Assembly (NCBI GenBank): GCA_019413925.1
Contig: DXMY01000018.1
Location: 62,001-126,000 of the forward strand
Direction of reading: 5' to 3'
DNA length: 64,000 nucleotides
From: Collinsella sp.
GTDB lineage: Bacteria; Actinomycetota; Coriobacteriia; Coriobacteriales; Coriobacteriaceae
Shown here: in pieces, positions 1-8,342 of the stretch
Layout: each line of letters starts with the position of its first letter
Position numbering within the stretch: position 1 is the first letter of the stretch
Notes under the pieces: generated by a model
What the model was told of the DNA's origin: nothing
Database searches by the model: none
What the model saw: only the letters and a program-made list of their open reading frames with translations
Made by a program: the position numbers and the translations under genes

Positions 1-1
1 C

Positions 2-322
2 ATCACCGTGCCGACGACCACCGGTCGTACCGCTCGCCTGATCTCGCACTTCCGTCCCAACATGCCGATCTGCGCGTTCTCCCGCCACGAGTGGGCCGTC
101 CAGCAGATGATTATGTACTGGGGCGTTATCCCGCACCAGGCCGAGATCACCCAGGGCACCGTCAACGGCACGATCGTCAAGGCGATCGAAACCGCTAAGG
201 AGCTCGGCTACGTCGAGACTGGCGACCTGACCGTCGCTACCGCCGGCGATCCCCGCATGAGCGTCCAGCTCGAGGACAAGGTCTCCTCGACCAACGTCGC
301 TTACGTCGCTCAGGTGCGCTAA
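2..322 (+). CDS. pyk: Pyruvate kinase, C-terminal part (truncated by window edge)
   Basis: About 106 residues of the C-terminal domain are visible, open to the window edge in this frame. The segment TTTGRTARLISHFRPNMPI followed by AFSRHEWAVQQM is the typical pyruvate kinase C-terminal allosteric domain, where the S/TGRTAR loop binds sugar-phosphate effectors. The enzyme converts phosphoenolpyruvate and ADP to pyruvate and ATP in cytoplasmic glycolysis. The catalytic barrel lies upstream of the window. A strong intrinsic terminator begins about 30 bp after the stop codon, so this is the end of its transcript. Confidence 0.9.
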   Translation: MTVPTTTGRTARLISHFRPNMPICAFSRHEWAVQQMIMYWGVIPHQAEITQGTVNGTIVKAIETAKELGYVETGDLTVATAGDPRMSVQLEDKVSSTNVAYVAQVR

Positions 323-350
323 ATCGCACTTGCAAGCAGACTTGCATTGC

Positions 351-388
351 AAAGGGCCCGGAAGGCTTCGCCTTCCGGGCCCTTTTTC
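351..388 (+). terminator. Intrinsic terminator of pyruvate kinase
   Basis: A perfect 13-bp GC-rich stem (354-366 with 370-382 approximately, TTCG-type loop) is followed by a run of five T. It stands about 30 bp after the pyruvate kinase stop codon. Confidence 0.93.
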
Positions 389-568
389 TGTGCGCTAAAG
401 CCGGGGCACGGCAAAACACGCGCCCATTTCTTTACCAAAAGCGCGAAATCCGCCCTTCAAGGCCCAGAACTAGGACTCCTGGCTCCAAAAGTGTTCGCCC
501 GGCGGCAAACCCACACCCCGTGCAGAGCTGCTATATCGTTTTAGCAAGGTCAAGATCAGCCACGTTTT

Positions 569-692
569 CGGAAGTATGCGGCAAATTCTGAGACCTCCGA
601 GCACACCCCGTTTTTTCGCAACAAAATGCCTGATAAACTAGCCTCAAAAGCCAGGTCTGCTCACAGGGTTCAGATTTTGCCGCATACTTCCG
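569..692. repeat. Long inverted repeat L1
   Basis: A perfect 17-bp inverted repeat (569-585 with 676-692, arm CGGAAGTATGCGGCAAA) is extended inward by an imperfect match over roughly 45 bp per arm. The loop contains a T-run. It lies between pyruvate kinase and the DUF559-like gene. There is no poly-T after the outer arm, so it is not a plain terminator. It is one of six such elements in the window. Confidence 0.8.
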
Positions 693-747
693 AATTGACG
701 CTGGCACTCCTTAATCCATAGGCACGCTTTTCAGCCAGGAGGGCATC

Positions 748-1821
748 GTGGATCTGACGCTATGCGGCCAAACTGCTTTTAACTATCACCGCATCCCGCC
801 GCAAATACTGGGTCTTTACCCTGCCATTAGCCTTGGCAATATGGATCGCAGATGTTGCGGCCTCAGAAGTCATGCGGTTGTAAAAGACCTGCTTCACGCA
901 CCGCTTCACAGGCTTGTATTCACCCGGGCACAATCCGGGTCGCGAAGCCTGTTTAAATCGCATCTCCTGACCCAAGAGCCACCTCCTGGGTCGTTTAGGC
1001 AGACTGAGCATGGATTTGATGTCACGTCGCCCGAGTTTACGCTGCTCAACCTTGCTGCGAAGGTCTCACGCAACCAGTTACTCATGGCTTGCTACGAGAT
1101 GTGCGGCTCCTTTGCAGTGTTTAAGCCCTGCGAGCGAACGCAGCAACAACTCGATGAATCTATTTCGCTTAAGCTCATTCCACCCAACTGCGGCTGGGAG
1201 CGAGTTAACGACACCAAGGGCAATGACACCAACCTGTGGAAGCGCCAACCGCTCCTCAGCGCGGCGGATATCGCCGCGTTCGCTAAGCAGGCCGCAGGCC
1301 TGCGCGGCGTTAAGCAGCTCCGCTGGGCGGCCGAGCACATGACGGGGCAGACCGCCTCGCCTTTCGAAGTCCAAACATCCATACTCGTCTCACTCCCCCG
1401 TGACGAGGGCGGCATGGGCATCAACATCGCAAACAACGTGCGCATCCCACTCAGCGACGCCGCGCGCTCGCTGTATGACAAAACCTGCTGCTACGCCGAT
1501 ATCCTCATCGAGAGCGCCACCGACAGCATGGGCGTCATTTTGGAATGCCAAGGCCGCTCCGCCCACGATGGCGAAGCCGCAAGCCTCTCCGATGCCGAAC
1601 GCACCACCGCGCTCACCAGCATGGGCTACGATGTCATACAAATTACCTACGACCAGATCAAGGACAAGAAGAGCTTTAACAACATCGCCGAGCTCATTCA
1701 TAAAAAGGCGGGGCTCCCCTACATCCCAAAGACCGATCAGGAACGTACCGCTGAAAATGCCCTGCGACGGGAGCTGTTGGTCGATTGGGTTGAACTGTTC
1801 ACCGTCAAGCCGGCCGGCTAG
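748..1821 (+). CDS. Hypothetical protein with C-terminal DUF559/Vsr-like nuclease-type domain
   Basis: 357 aa, GTG start preceded by a clear AGGAGGG site. The C-terminal part has the pattern VILECQGRSAHDG (about residue 265), then a D..R..AL..MGYDVIQITYDQI stretch. This is the arrangement of DUF559/Vsr-fold proteins: an acidic residue in a strand, then x-Q/D-G-R, a helix, and GYxVxxIT. The N-terminal half resembles no domain I can name, although proteins of this general shape seem to recur in Collinsella. No transmembrane segment or signal peptide is evident. The gene stands alone between L1 and a convergent gene, overlapping the latter by 4 bp. Nuclease activity is inference only. Confidence 0.6.
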   Translation: MDLTLCGQTAFNYHRIPPQILGLYPAISLGNMDRRCCGLRSHAVVKDLLHAPLHRLVFTRAQSGSRSLFKSHLLTQEPPPGSFRQTEHGFDVTSPEFTLLNLAAKVSRNQLLMACYEMCGSFAVFKPCERTQQQLDESISLKLIPPNCGWERVNDTKGNDTNLWKRQPLLSAADIAAFAKQAAGLRGVKQLRWAAEHMTGQTASPFEVQTSILVSLPRDEGGMGINIANNVRIPLSDAARSLYDKTCCYADILIESATDSMGVILECQGRSAHDGEAASLSDAERTTALTSMGYDVIQITYDQIKDKKSFNNIAELIHKKAGLPYIPKTDQERTAENALRRELLVDWVELFTVKPAG

Positions 1822-2666
1822 CAGCTAGCGATCAGGGGGACTGCGGGGACGTCAGAAGCGGCAACGCGAGCCGCAAAGCCCGCCTCGGTCAGCTCGATGA
1901 CCTCGGTAAACGTTGCGTCGAAGAATTTCTCGGTCAGCAGGCGGTATGGCGAATGGTCGGGCTCGCCGGGGTTTTCGCGCACGATCTCGTGCATAACGCC
2001 GATGGTCTTGAGCACATACTCCTTATGGATGGGATACTGCCCAAAACGCGTCGCCGCAGTATACAGGCGATCGGTCGCGCGCGGAATCGAAACAATGCCG
2101 AGCGTCTTGCCGAACCAGTCAAAGTCACCTTGCTTTTTAATGCGGAACTCCTCGCACGGCTTGCCGCCGTGCGCCTCCAGGTACTGATTCACGCGCGTAT
2201 TCCATACGGTATCGGCCACCAGATGCGACCAGACACCCAGTGTCAAATCGAGCAACGACTGCGCCACGTCCTCGGACGCAAGCGAGAACTCACAGGCGCC
2301 GGGACCGGCAACCGGCTCGGCATCCTTGTAGCGCTGGGGATAGTGCACGCGGTTCAGCCGCTCGCGTTCCTCGATAATCGAGGTCGCCGCGGCCGGCGCA
2401 CCGATGGGCGAACTTTTAAGCAACGGTGCCACATAGGTATCCCAGAACTCATGCTCACGAGGCTTAGGGATGGGCTCAGGCTTGGCAAAGTGCGTAATGC
2501 GGTACGGGATGGGATCGGCGATGCCAGGGACCATATAGCCCACGAAGATATCCGGAACCACGCAGCCAAACAAAAAGGCATTGCGGTCGCGCACGCTATT
2601 GGCAAGCGCACCGGTGCGCTCCAGCAAACGCTCCGTCTGAGCGATATGAATGTTCCAACTTGGCAT
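1818..2666 (-). CDS. Zinc-dependent phospholipase C-like family protein
   Basis: 282 aa from an ATG with a GGGGGTGG site just upstream; an ATG 12 bases earlier is also possible. The N-terminus MPSWNIHIAQTERLLER and the later LGVWSHLVADTVWNTRVNQY match the Zn_dep_PLPC family, in which His and Asp/Trp residues coordinate zinc (GxxSHLxAD type motif). A conserved DRNAFLFGCVVPDIFVGY segment lies near residue 30. No signal peptide is seen, so it is probably cytoplasmic and its substrate is unknown; the family name is structural rather than biochemical. It converges with the upstream plus-strand gene, overlapping by 4 bp. Confidence 0.68.
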   Translation of the reverse strand: MPSWNIHIAQTERLLERTGALANSVRDRNAFLFGCVVPDIFVGYMVPGIADPIPYRITHFAKPEPIPKPREHEFWDTYVAPLLKSSPIGAPAAATSIIEERERLNRVHYPQRYKDAEPVAGPGACEFSLASEDVAQSLLDLTLGVWSHLVADTVWNTRVNQYLEAHGGKPCEEFRIKKQGDFDWFGKTLGIVSIPRATDRLYTAATRFGQYPIHKEYVLKTIGVMHEIVRENPGEPDHSPYRLLTEKFFDATFTEVIELTEAGFAARVAASDVPAVPLIASC

Positions 2667-2746
2667 AGCCACCCCCATAAAAAACCTGGATAACTATACC
2701 ATCACGGCAAAGCCGCGCGGGCGGCTACGCACGCTCTACGCAGCAA

Positions 2747-3535
2747 CTAGTCCGTAGCACCGCTTTCGGTTCCATACGACGGCGAAGGTGCCTCGACCAC
2801 ATGGTGATATCGATCGATATAGATTGCACGGGCACCCAGGCGTCGCACCAAATCCTGGTGATGCGTGCTCATCAAGACCGTCTTACCCGCCGCGACGTAG
2901 GCCAGCAAGAAGTTGACCACGATGTCGCATGAATCCTCGTCGAGCCCATTGGTGGGCTCATCGAGCACTAGGATATCGGGGTTCATCGATACAACTGCCG
3001 CCAGCGCCACACGCTTCTTTTGCCCGCCCGAGAGCTGATAGGGAGAGGCGTCGGCAAGGTCGGCAACCTGGAACAGCCCCATGGCATCGCGCACGCGGCG
3101 CTCGAGCTCGTCTGCCGGCAGCCCCATCTGCGCGGGACCAAAAGCAACTTCCTCGCCCACCGTGGCGCAGAACAGCTGGGCATCGGCGTTTTGGAATACG
3201 AAGCCCACGCGCTGGTGGAACTTCTGAGCAGCAGCAGAATCCTTCAGATACGCCGCATCGACCACGTGCCCGTCAAACAGGTATGCCCCTGCGTCCGCGA
3301 GTTCAAGGCCGTTAATAAGACGCATAATCGTCGTCTTGCCGCAGCCGTTGGGACCGAGCAGGGCAACGAGTTCACCACGATCGACCTGCAGCGACACGCC
3401 ATCGACAACCGTATGCCCCGCATAGGAGAACACCACGTCGCGCAGCTCGATGAGCGGAACGACCTCGGCGCCGCCCGCACCGTTCGTGCCCGCCGCACTA
3501 TTCATATCGATCGTCAAAACGTCGCCCTTCCCCAT
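2747..3535 (-). CDS. cbiO: ECF-type metal transporter ATPase (CbiO/NikO)
   Basis: 262 aa. Walker A GPNGCGKTT, signature LSGGQKKR and Walker B ILVLDEPTNGLD are all intact, and the order matches CbiO-type ATPases of energy-coupling factor transporters. It powers uptake of Co2+ or Ni2+ with the membrane partners encoded just upstream (CbiQ and CbiM). It is the last gene of the three-gene minus-strand operon, 28 bp after cbiQ. The first 28 residues are a poorly conserved leader, so a start at residue 11 is possible. A NikR-like palindrome ahead of the operon favours nickel. Confidence 0.9.
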   Translation of the reverse strand: MGKGDVLTIDMNSAAGTNGAGGAEVVPLIELRDVVFSYAGHTVVDGVSLQVDRGELVALLGPNGCGKTTIMRLINGLELADAGAYLFDGHVVDAAYLKDSAAAQKFHQRVGFVFQNADAQLFCATVGEEVAFGPAQMGLPADELERRVRDAMGLFQVADLADASPYQLSGGQKKRVALAAVVSMNPDILVLDEPTNGLDEDSCDIVVNFLLAYVAAGKTVLMSTHHQDLVRRLGARAIYIDRYHHVVEAPSPSYGTESGATD

Positions 3536-3563
3536 TTACATCCCCAGTCGGAACCAGCAGCGC

Positions 3564-4400
3564 CTACAGCACGGCGCACAACACTGTCAGCAGCGCCACG
3601 CCGGCCGCATAGGCCGCATCGCGCCAGCCAAACCTGGCGCGCGCGGGAGCCGGATACGCACCGGCAAAGCCGCGGCAAAGCATAGCCTCGTCCATCGCGC
3701 GGCTGTATTTCATCGCCTTGATAAAGGTCATGCCCATGATACCCGCGATCGAATCGGTACGCGAAAATCCCTCGGGCGCACGGCCAACGCTGCGCAGCAT
3801 GACCGATTCGCACAGATCGTGCGCCGTACGACCCAGCACCTCGATGTGCTTGAGCGCCATATCAAACGTAAAGATAACTTCGTCGGGTAGATGCAGCATC
3901 TTGAGCGCCGCCGACATGCGGCTCCACGTGAGGGTCCACGAAACGCCCAGCACCAGCGACACATTAATGAAGGTCTTGAGCGCAATCTTGAGCATGGCGC
4001 CCGTAGCGGAAGCACCCAGCAGCAGGGCAGGCAGCGCCAAAACCACTGCGAGCCCCGCGGCGCCAAGCGCCGGCACAAAGGTCGCGCGCAGCCCGCGTAC
4101 GGGACGCACGGCAACGAGCACCAGCGCAATGGCCGCCATCAACATGAGGTACAGCGGGCTTTGTGTCAGGCACACGCACAGGACGCAAACGAATATCCCC
4201 ACCAGGCGCACCGGAGCCGAAACGCAAGAAAGGGCGCGGTCGACCATCGACCCGCCCTCGTGCGCGCCTCCACCCAGGCGAACCCGCTCAAGCAGGCTCG
4301 CCAGGTGCAGGACGTTCTTTTGCATCACGCGATGACGAGCGCCCGTGGGCTCGTATCGCTCCTCGGCCGCAAGCCAGCTAGGCAGCTCGACCATCGCCAT
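3564..4400 (-). CDS. cbiQ: ECF transporter transmembrane component (CbiQ/NikQ)
   Basis: 278 aa with several hydrophobic segments near residues 65-150 and a further one at the C-terminus. The cytoplasmic coupling region with R-rich AxxMRGF-like features (YSRAMDEAMLCRGFAGAYP) is characteristic of the EcfT/CbiQ component that links the ATPase to the substrate-capture subunit. Its start overlaps the 3' end of cbiM by 23 bp, implying translational coupling. Substrate (nickel or cobalt) cannot be read from this subunit. Confidence 0.85.
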   Translation of the reverse strand: MAMVELPSWLAAEERYEPTGARHRVMQKNVLHLASLLERVRLGGGAHEGGSMVDRALSCVSAPVRLVGIFVCVLCVCLTQSPLYLMLMAAIALVLVAVRPVRGLRATFVPALGAAGLAVVLALPALLLGASATGAMLKIALKTFINVSLVLGVSWTLTWSRMSAALKMLHLPDEVIFTFDMALKHIEVLGRTAHDLCESVMLRSVGRAPEGFSRTDSIAGIMGMTFIKAMKYSRAMDEAMLCRGFAGAYPAPARARFGWRDAAYAAGVALLTVLCAVL

Positions 4401-5463
4401 GGGCTCCGCTTTCCTTGACCGTCAGCGAGATCAGACGGAATGCGATGGTGAGCACCGCCACGCCAATCACGCCGGACAGGATATACATGGCAGCCTGACC
4501 GGCAAAGCCGAGACCCTGCTCCTCGGAATAGGCCTGCAGGTAATCACCCGTAGGCAGAGCGTCGGCAAAGGTCGGGGTGTCGAGACCGACCGAAGCCTGC
4601 AGGCTGTCGTCGCCAGCCTCCCGAACGGCGGTCGCGGCGCCCTCGGCGTCCCACTCACCCCAGGCGTCACCCGTGGCCAGCAGGCCCAGCGGCGTGGCCA
4701 CGACAAGCACGGCAACCAAGATGAGCGTGGGGACCAGCGAGGTCTTCTTTGCAGCAGCGCCCTCGGCAGCAAGCTGTCCATCGGCGGCTTCGGGGCCGAC
4801 GATAACGCTCGGCGCCGTCTTCTTGATAAAGCCGTAGATCGCGGCAGTCGCCACGCCCTCGACCACGCCGGCTACCAACATATGCGGGATCATCATGGCC
4901 GGAATGGCAATGGACAGCGGGAAGGGGCAGTACAGCGGAGCGCCCGAAGCATTCGTGAAAAGCATCGGCTGAATACCAAACTCGATTGCTGCGCACAGGG
5001 CCGCCAGGCACAGGCCGACCCAGCCGCTTACGATGGCCGAGACCGAGGTGCCCCAGCTCTTGTCGTGCAAACGGCTGTTAAGCGCGCGGAACACGATGGC
5101 TGCGGCAAACGGCAACACGAAGGCCATGTTAAAGCAGTTAGCGCCAAAGGACAGGATGCCGCCGTCGCCAAACAGCAGCGCTTGCAGCGCCAGCGCGACC
5201 GAAACCGCGATAGCCGCGGCCTCGGGGCCCAGCAGCAGCGCGATGAGTGCGCCACCAACGGCGTGGCCAGTGGTGCCGCCGGGCAGCGGCACGTTGAACA
5301 TCATAAGCAAGAAGGAAAATGCGGCGCAGATGCCCAGGAAAGCCATGTGCTCGCGATCGAGCGTGGCGCGCACCTTCTTGATACAGTGAACCCAGACGGG
5401 CACCATCGCCACCGCCATGACGGCATCGGTCTGCGGGGACAGATAATTATCTGGAATGTGCAT
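4378..5463 (-). CDS. cbiM: ECF transporter substrate-binding membrane protein, CbiM/NikM with fused C-terminal N-type domain
   Basis: 361 aa. The start MHIPDNYLSPQTD is the diagnostic CbiM/NikM N-terminus, in which the amino group and His2 chelate the metal. About seven membrane segments follow. After residue about 240 there is a soluble loop (GDAWGEWDAEGA...) and one more membrane helix, which looks like a fused CbiN/NikN-type subunit, a NikMN arrangement. It is the first gene of the operon with cbiQ and cbiO. An AGGCG site precedes the ATG. The upstream palindrome at 5521-5548 suggests nickel-responsive control by a NikR encoded elsewhere. Confidence 0.88.
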   Translation of the reverse strand: MHIPDNYLSPQTDAVMAVAMVPVWVHCIKKVRATLDREHMAFLGICAAFSFLLMMFNVPLPGGTTGHAVGGALIALLLGPEAAAIAVSVALALQALLFGDGGILSFGANCFNMAFVLPFAAAIVFRALNSRLHDKSWGTSVSAIVSGWVGLCLAALCAAIEFGIQPMLFTNASGAPLYCPFPLSIAIPAMMIPHMLVAGVVEGVATAAIYGFIKKTAPSVIVGPEAADGQLAAEGAAAKKTSLVPTLILVAVLVVATPLGLLATGDAWGEWDAEGAATAVREAGDDSLQASVGLDTPTFADALPTGDYLQAYSEEQGLGFAGQAAMYILSGVIGVAVLTIAFRLISLTVKESGAHGDGRAA

Positions 5464-5520
5464 GTACGCCTCCCGGTTATCGGCGCACGGAATTGCAACG
5501 CCGCTTGAATCACCTTTCCA

Positions 5521-5548
5521 GTGTTACGTAATGTCAGATTCGTAACAC
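5521..5548. promoter_or_regulatory. NikR-like operator upstream of the metal transporter
   Basis: A perfect interrupted palindrome GTGTTACG-N12-CGTAACAC sits 58 bp upstream of the cbiM start. The shape (short GT..A.. half-sites about 14 bp apart) resembles NikR operators. No cobalamin riboswitch features were seen between it and the start codon. Identification is inference from form and context. Confidence 0.6.
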
Positions 5549-5565
5549 TCCGCGGGCTATCATAG

Positions 5566-5602
5566 CAAAACGGCGCACTGCCGACAAAGCAGCACGCCGT
5601 TA
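5566..5602 (-). terminator. Possible terminator of the pheST operon
   Basis: On the minus strand, AACGGCG and CGCCGTT halves enclose an inner GCTGC/GGCAG stem, and the structure is followed by a short T-rich stretch. It stands about 110 bp after the pheT stop codon. The T-tract is weak. Confidence 0.45.
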
Positions 5603-5708
5603 TGTGATGCGCGTGTCATATATGCAGGCTCAACGGTGCCTTATACCGAAAACAGCAGTCACGTAAGACTCGGCGGCAGCCGACGCTGGCCCATATCCGG
5701 CGCAGGAC

Positions 5709-8162
5709 CTAGCCGCGGACCTCGCCGTTTACGCCCTTGCACACCTTGGTAACGATCTTCTGGTGCGCCTTTTCGACCTCTTCGCTGGTAAGCGTGTGGT
5801 CGTCGGAGCGATACGTAAGCGCAAAGGCCATGGACTTCTTGCCCGCTCCGATACGGATGGGATCGCGGTAGACGTCGAACAGACGCACACCCTCGAGCAG
5901 CTTGCCTCCGGCGCTGGTAATACGGCGCTCAAGATCCTCGCAGGTCACAGTGTTGTCGACTACGATAGCAAGGTCGTGCTCAACGGCCGGGTACTGCGAG
6001 AACTCACGGTAGTTCTCCTGGTTGCGGGCGCCCTTGATCAGCTTGTCCAGGTCGAGCTCAAAGGCAACGACAACCTCGTCAATGCCCATAGCCTCGCGCG
6101 CCTCGGGGTGAATCTCGCCAACCCAGCCCAGCACGGTACCGCCGGACAGAACCTCGGCGGCGCGACCCGGCTGCAAGAAGGCATAGCCCTCGCCCTCGAC
6201 GGGACGGAAGCGGACCTTCTCGATGCGCAGCTGGGCAAGCAGCTCCTCGACGATGCCCTTGCCAAAGAAGAAACGCAGCTTACGGTACTTCATGTTCCAA
6301 GACCGCTCGCTCCACTGGCCCGAAAGCACGCCCGCCACAGACTTGGTCTCCTTGGGCAGGCTGGCGTTCTCGCGGCCATGGAACAGGCTGCCGACCTCGT
6401 ACAGGTGCACGTTGGGCGTGCCGTGGGCCTCGTTGTAGGCCACAGACTGCAGCAGACCCGGCAGCAGCGAGCGGCGCATCTCGGTCTGCTCGGCCACCAG
6501 CGGGTTCATGAGAACCACGGGGCAGCCGCGGCCCTCGGTGGACATACCAATCTTCTCCAGGTCGCCCGGGGCGGCAAAGCCAAAGGTCGTGGTCTCGTTG
6601 AGGCCGCAGGCGCGCAGGATCTCGCCGACCTTACGGGTGAGCTTCTGCTCGCGGGTCAGACCGCCGATGTGGTTCTTGGCAGCCGGGATGGTCGCCGTAA
6701 CGCGGCCCATGCCCCATAGGCGCAGAACCTCCTCGATCAGGTCGATCTCACGCGGCAGGTCGGGACGGAAGCTCGGCGGCGTGACCATAAAGTCCTCGCC
6801 GTCGCGCTCGACGGTGCAGCCCAGGCGGGTGAGCGAGCGCTCGATAAAGTCGGGCTCGATGTCGGCACCGCAGATGGCGTGCACGCGGGCCAAGCGCAGC
6901 TTGATGCTGTCGATGGTCTTGGGCGCGGGGAACACGTCCACATAGCCGGGGGCGACCTCGCCGCCGGCGATCTCCTCGATCAGCGCGCAGGTAACGTTGG
7001 CGACATCCACGCAGCCGGTCTCGTCGACCTGGCGCTCAAAGCGAATGGAGGCGTCGGAGATCAGCGACAGATCGCGGCTGGTGTGCGAGGTGCGACCGGC
7101 GTTGAAGCAGGCGCTCTCGACCATCACGTCGACGGTGTCGTCCTCGATCTCGGAATCCATGCCGCCCATGACACCGGCCAGCGCCACGGGACGCTCGCCG
7201 TCGGTGATGAGGCCCATGCCGGCGTCGAGCACGCGCTCCTCGCCGTCGAGCGTCGTGAACTTCTCGTCCTGCTGGGCGGCACGAACCACCACACGACGGT
7301 GGCCATCGCGCTCGGCAAAGGTGTCCAGGTCAAAGGCGTGCAGCGGCTGACCGGTGAGCATCATCATGTAGTTGGTGATGTCGACGATGTTGTTGTGCGG
7401 GCGCACGCCCAGGGCGTTGAGGCGCTTGACCATCCAGTCTGGCGACGGGCCGACCTTGACGTTGCGCACGATGCGGGCAACGTAGCGGTCGCACAGGCCC
7501 TCGTCGGCGATCTCGACCGAAAGCTCGTCGTCGGTCGCGCGGCCGGTCTCGACCTTGATAGCGGGCAGCTCAACGTGGAAATCGCGGTCGAAGATGGCGC
7601 CGGTCTCGCGGGCCATGCCGATCATGGACAGGCAGTCGGGGCGGTTGGGCGTGATCTCGCAGTCGAGCACGGTGTCGCTCGAGCCCACGTACTCGGCAAA
7701 CGGCATGCCGCAGGGCGTATCCTCGGGCAGGATCATAATGCCGGAGTGGTCGCCACCCAGGCCAAGCTCGCGCGCGGAGCAGTTCATGCCCATGGACACG
7801 ACGCCGCGGAGCTTGCTCTTCTTGATTTTGACGTCGCCGGGAAGCACGGCGCCGATCATGGCCGTGACGATGTGGTCGCCAGCCTCGAAGTTCTGCGCGC
7901 CGCAGACGATCTGCAGCGGGGCGGGGTTGCCGTCGGCGTCGAGATTCTTGTCGCCCACGTCGACCGAGCACACATACATGTGATCGCTATCGGGGTGCGG
8001 GGTCTTGGTGAGCACCTTGGCGGTCACCACGTGGTCGAAGGACTCGCCCACGGTGTCAATCGCCTCGACCTCGGTACCGGTACGGATGTATTCGTCCGAA
8101 AGGGTCTTGGGATCCTCCGGAATATCGATCATGGTCTTGAGCCAGTCGTAAGAAACGCGCAT
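5709..8162 (-). CDS. pheT: Phenylalanine--tRNA ligase beta subunit
   Basis: 817 aa, normal length. Domains in order: N-terminal B1 with an EMAP-type tRNA-binding fold (about 40-150, TAKVLTKTPHPDSDHMYVC), B3/B4, B5 DNA-binding-like domain (about 400-470, PRSFRPDLPREIDLIEE type) and C-terminal FDX-ACB anticodon-binding domain (about 720-817). With PheS it forms the alpha2-beta2 enzyme charging tRNA-Phe. It follows pheS on the minus strand but is separated from it by 180 bp holding structured repeat copy A, an unusually large spacer for this pair. Confidence 0.97.
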   Translation of the reverse strand: MRVSYDWLKTMIDIPEDPKTLSDEYIRTGTEVEAIDTVGESFDHVVTAKVLTKTPHPDSDHMYVCSVDVGDKNLDADGNPAPLQIVCGAQNFEAGDHIVTAMIGAVLPGDVKIKKSKLRGVVSMGMNCSARELGLGGDHSGIMILPEDTPCGMPFAEYVGSSDTVLDCEITPNRPDCLSMIGMARETGAIFDRDFHVELPAIKVETGRATDDELSVEIADEGLCDRYVARIVRNVKVGPSPDWMVKRLNALGVRPHNNIVDITNYMMMLTGQPLHAFDLDTFAERDGHRRVVVRAAQQDEKFTTLDGEERVLDAGMGLITDGERPVALAGVMGGMDSEIEDDTVDVMVESACFNAGRTSHTSRDLSLISDASIRFERQVDETGCVDVANVTCALIEEIAGGEVAPGYVDVFPAPKTIDSIKLRLARVHAICGADIEPDFIERSLTRLGCTVERDGEDFMVTPPSFRPDLPREIDLIEEVLRLWGMGRVTATIPAAKNHIGGLTREQKLTRKVGEILRACGLNETTTFGFAAPGDLEKIGMSTEGRGCPVVLMNPLVAEQTEMRRSLLPGLLQSVAYNEAHGTPNVHLYEVGSLFHGRENASLPKETKSVAGVLSGQWSERSWNMKYRKLRFFFGKGIVEELLAQLRIEKVRFRPVEGEGYAFLQPGRAAEVLSGGTVLGWVGEIHPEAREAMGIDEVVVAFELDLDKLIKGARNQENYREFSQYPAVEHDLAIVVDNTVTCEDLERRITSAGGKLLEGVRLFDVYRDPIRIGAGKKSMAFALTYRSDDHTLTSEEVEKAHQKIVTKVCKGVNGEVRG

Positions 8163-8188
8163 CTAACTGGTCTCCTTTCATCTGTAAC

Positions 8189-8226
8189 GTCTGCAATAAA
8201 CAGACGGAAAACTCCAGCTACGGAGA
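8189..8226. repeat. Two small hairpins before pheT
   Basis: Two short perfect hairpins, CGTCTG/CAGACG (8189-8207) and CTCC/GGAG (8213-8226), lie between structured repeat copy A and the pheT start codon. They may be part of a processing or attenuation region. Function unknown. Confidence 0.35.
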
Positions 8227-8232
8227 CGGGTT

Positions 8233-8322
8233 TCCGAGGTGCCGCAGATTGCCTTGAAAGAGGAGGGCCGCGTACTTAGGTACGCAACCGACGATTGAAA
8301 GGCAAGGTGCGGTGGCTCGGGA
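8233..8322. repeat. Structured repeat family, copy A (between pheS and pheT)
   Basis: About 90 bp folding as one interrupted long hairpin. The apical stem is GCGTAC/GTACGC. The flanking words TTGAAAGAGGAGG (left) and CGACGATTGAA (right) are shared with copy B at 33.34-33.54 kb; copy C has diverged versions. Two internal-loop words, CAGATTG and CAAGGTG, are on opposite sides compared with copies B and C. It sits inside the pheS-pheT operon. Confidence 0.75.
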
Positions 8323-8342
8323 AGCCGCCGGGACAGGTCAAC

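Larger units (their letters stand above)
323..747. other. 425-bp intergenic stretch
   Basis: Apart from the terminator at 351-388 and the long inverted repeat at 569-692, I see no convincing gene or RNA here. Short open frames overlapping it have no family resemblance or ribosome binding site. Confidence 0.6.

Noticed and set aside
4345..5508. Long open frames opposite cbiM, pheT, mfd and others
   Set aside because: They are antisense shadows produced by high GC third-position bias: low complexity, no ribosome binding sites and no recognisable domains.
5464..5520. Cobalamin riboswitch before cbiM
   Set aside because: The leader is short and I cannot recognise the B12 box or the expected stems.
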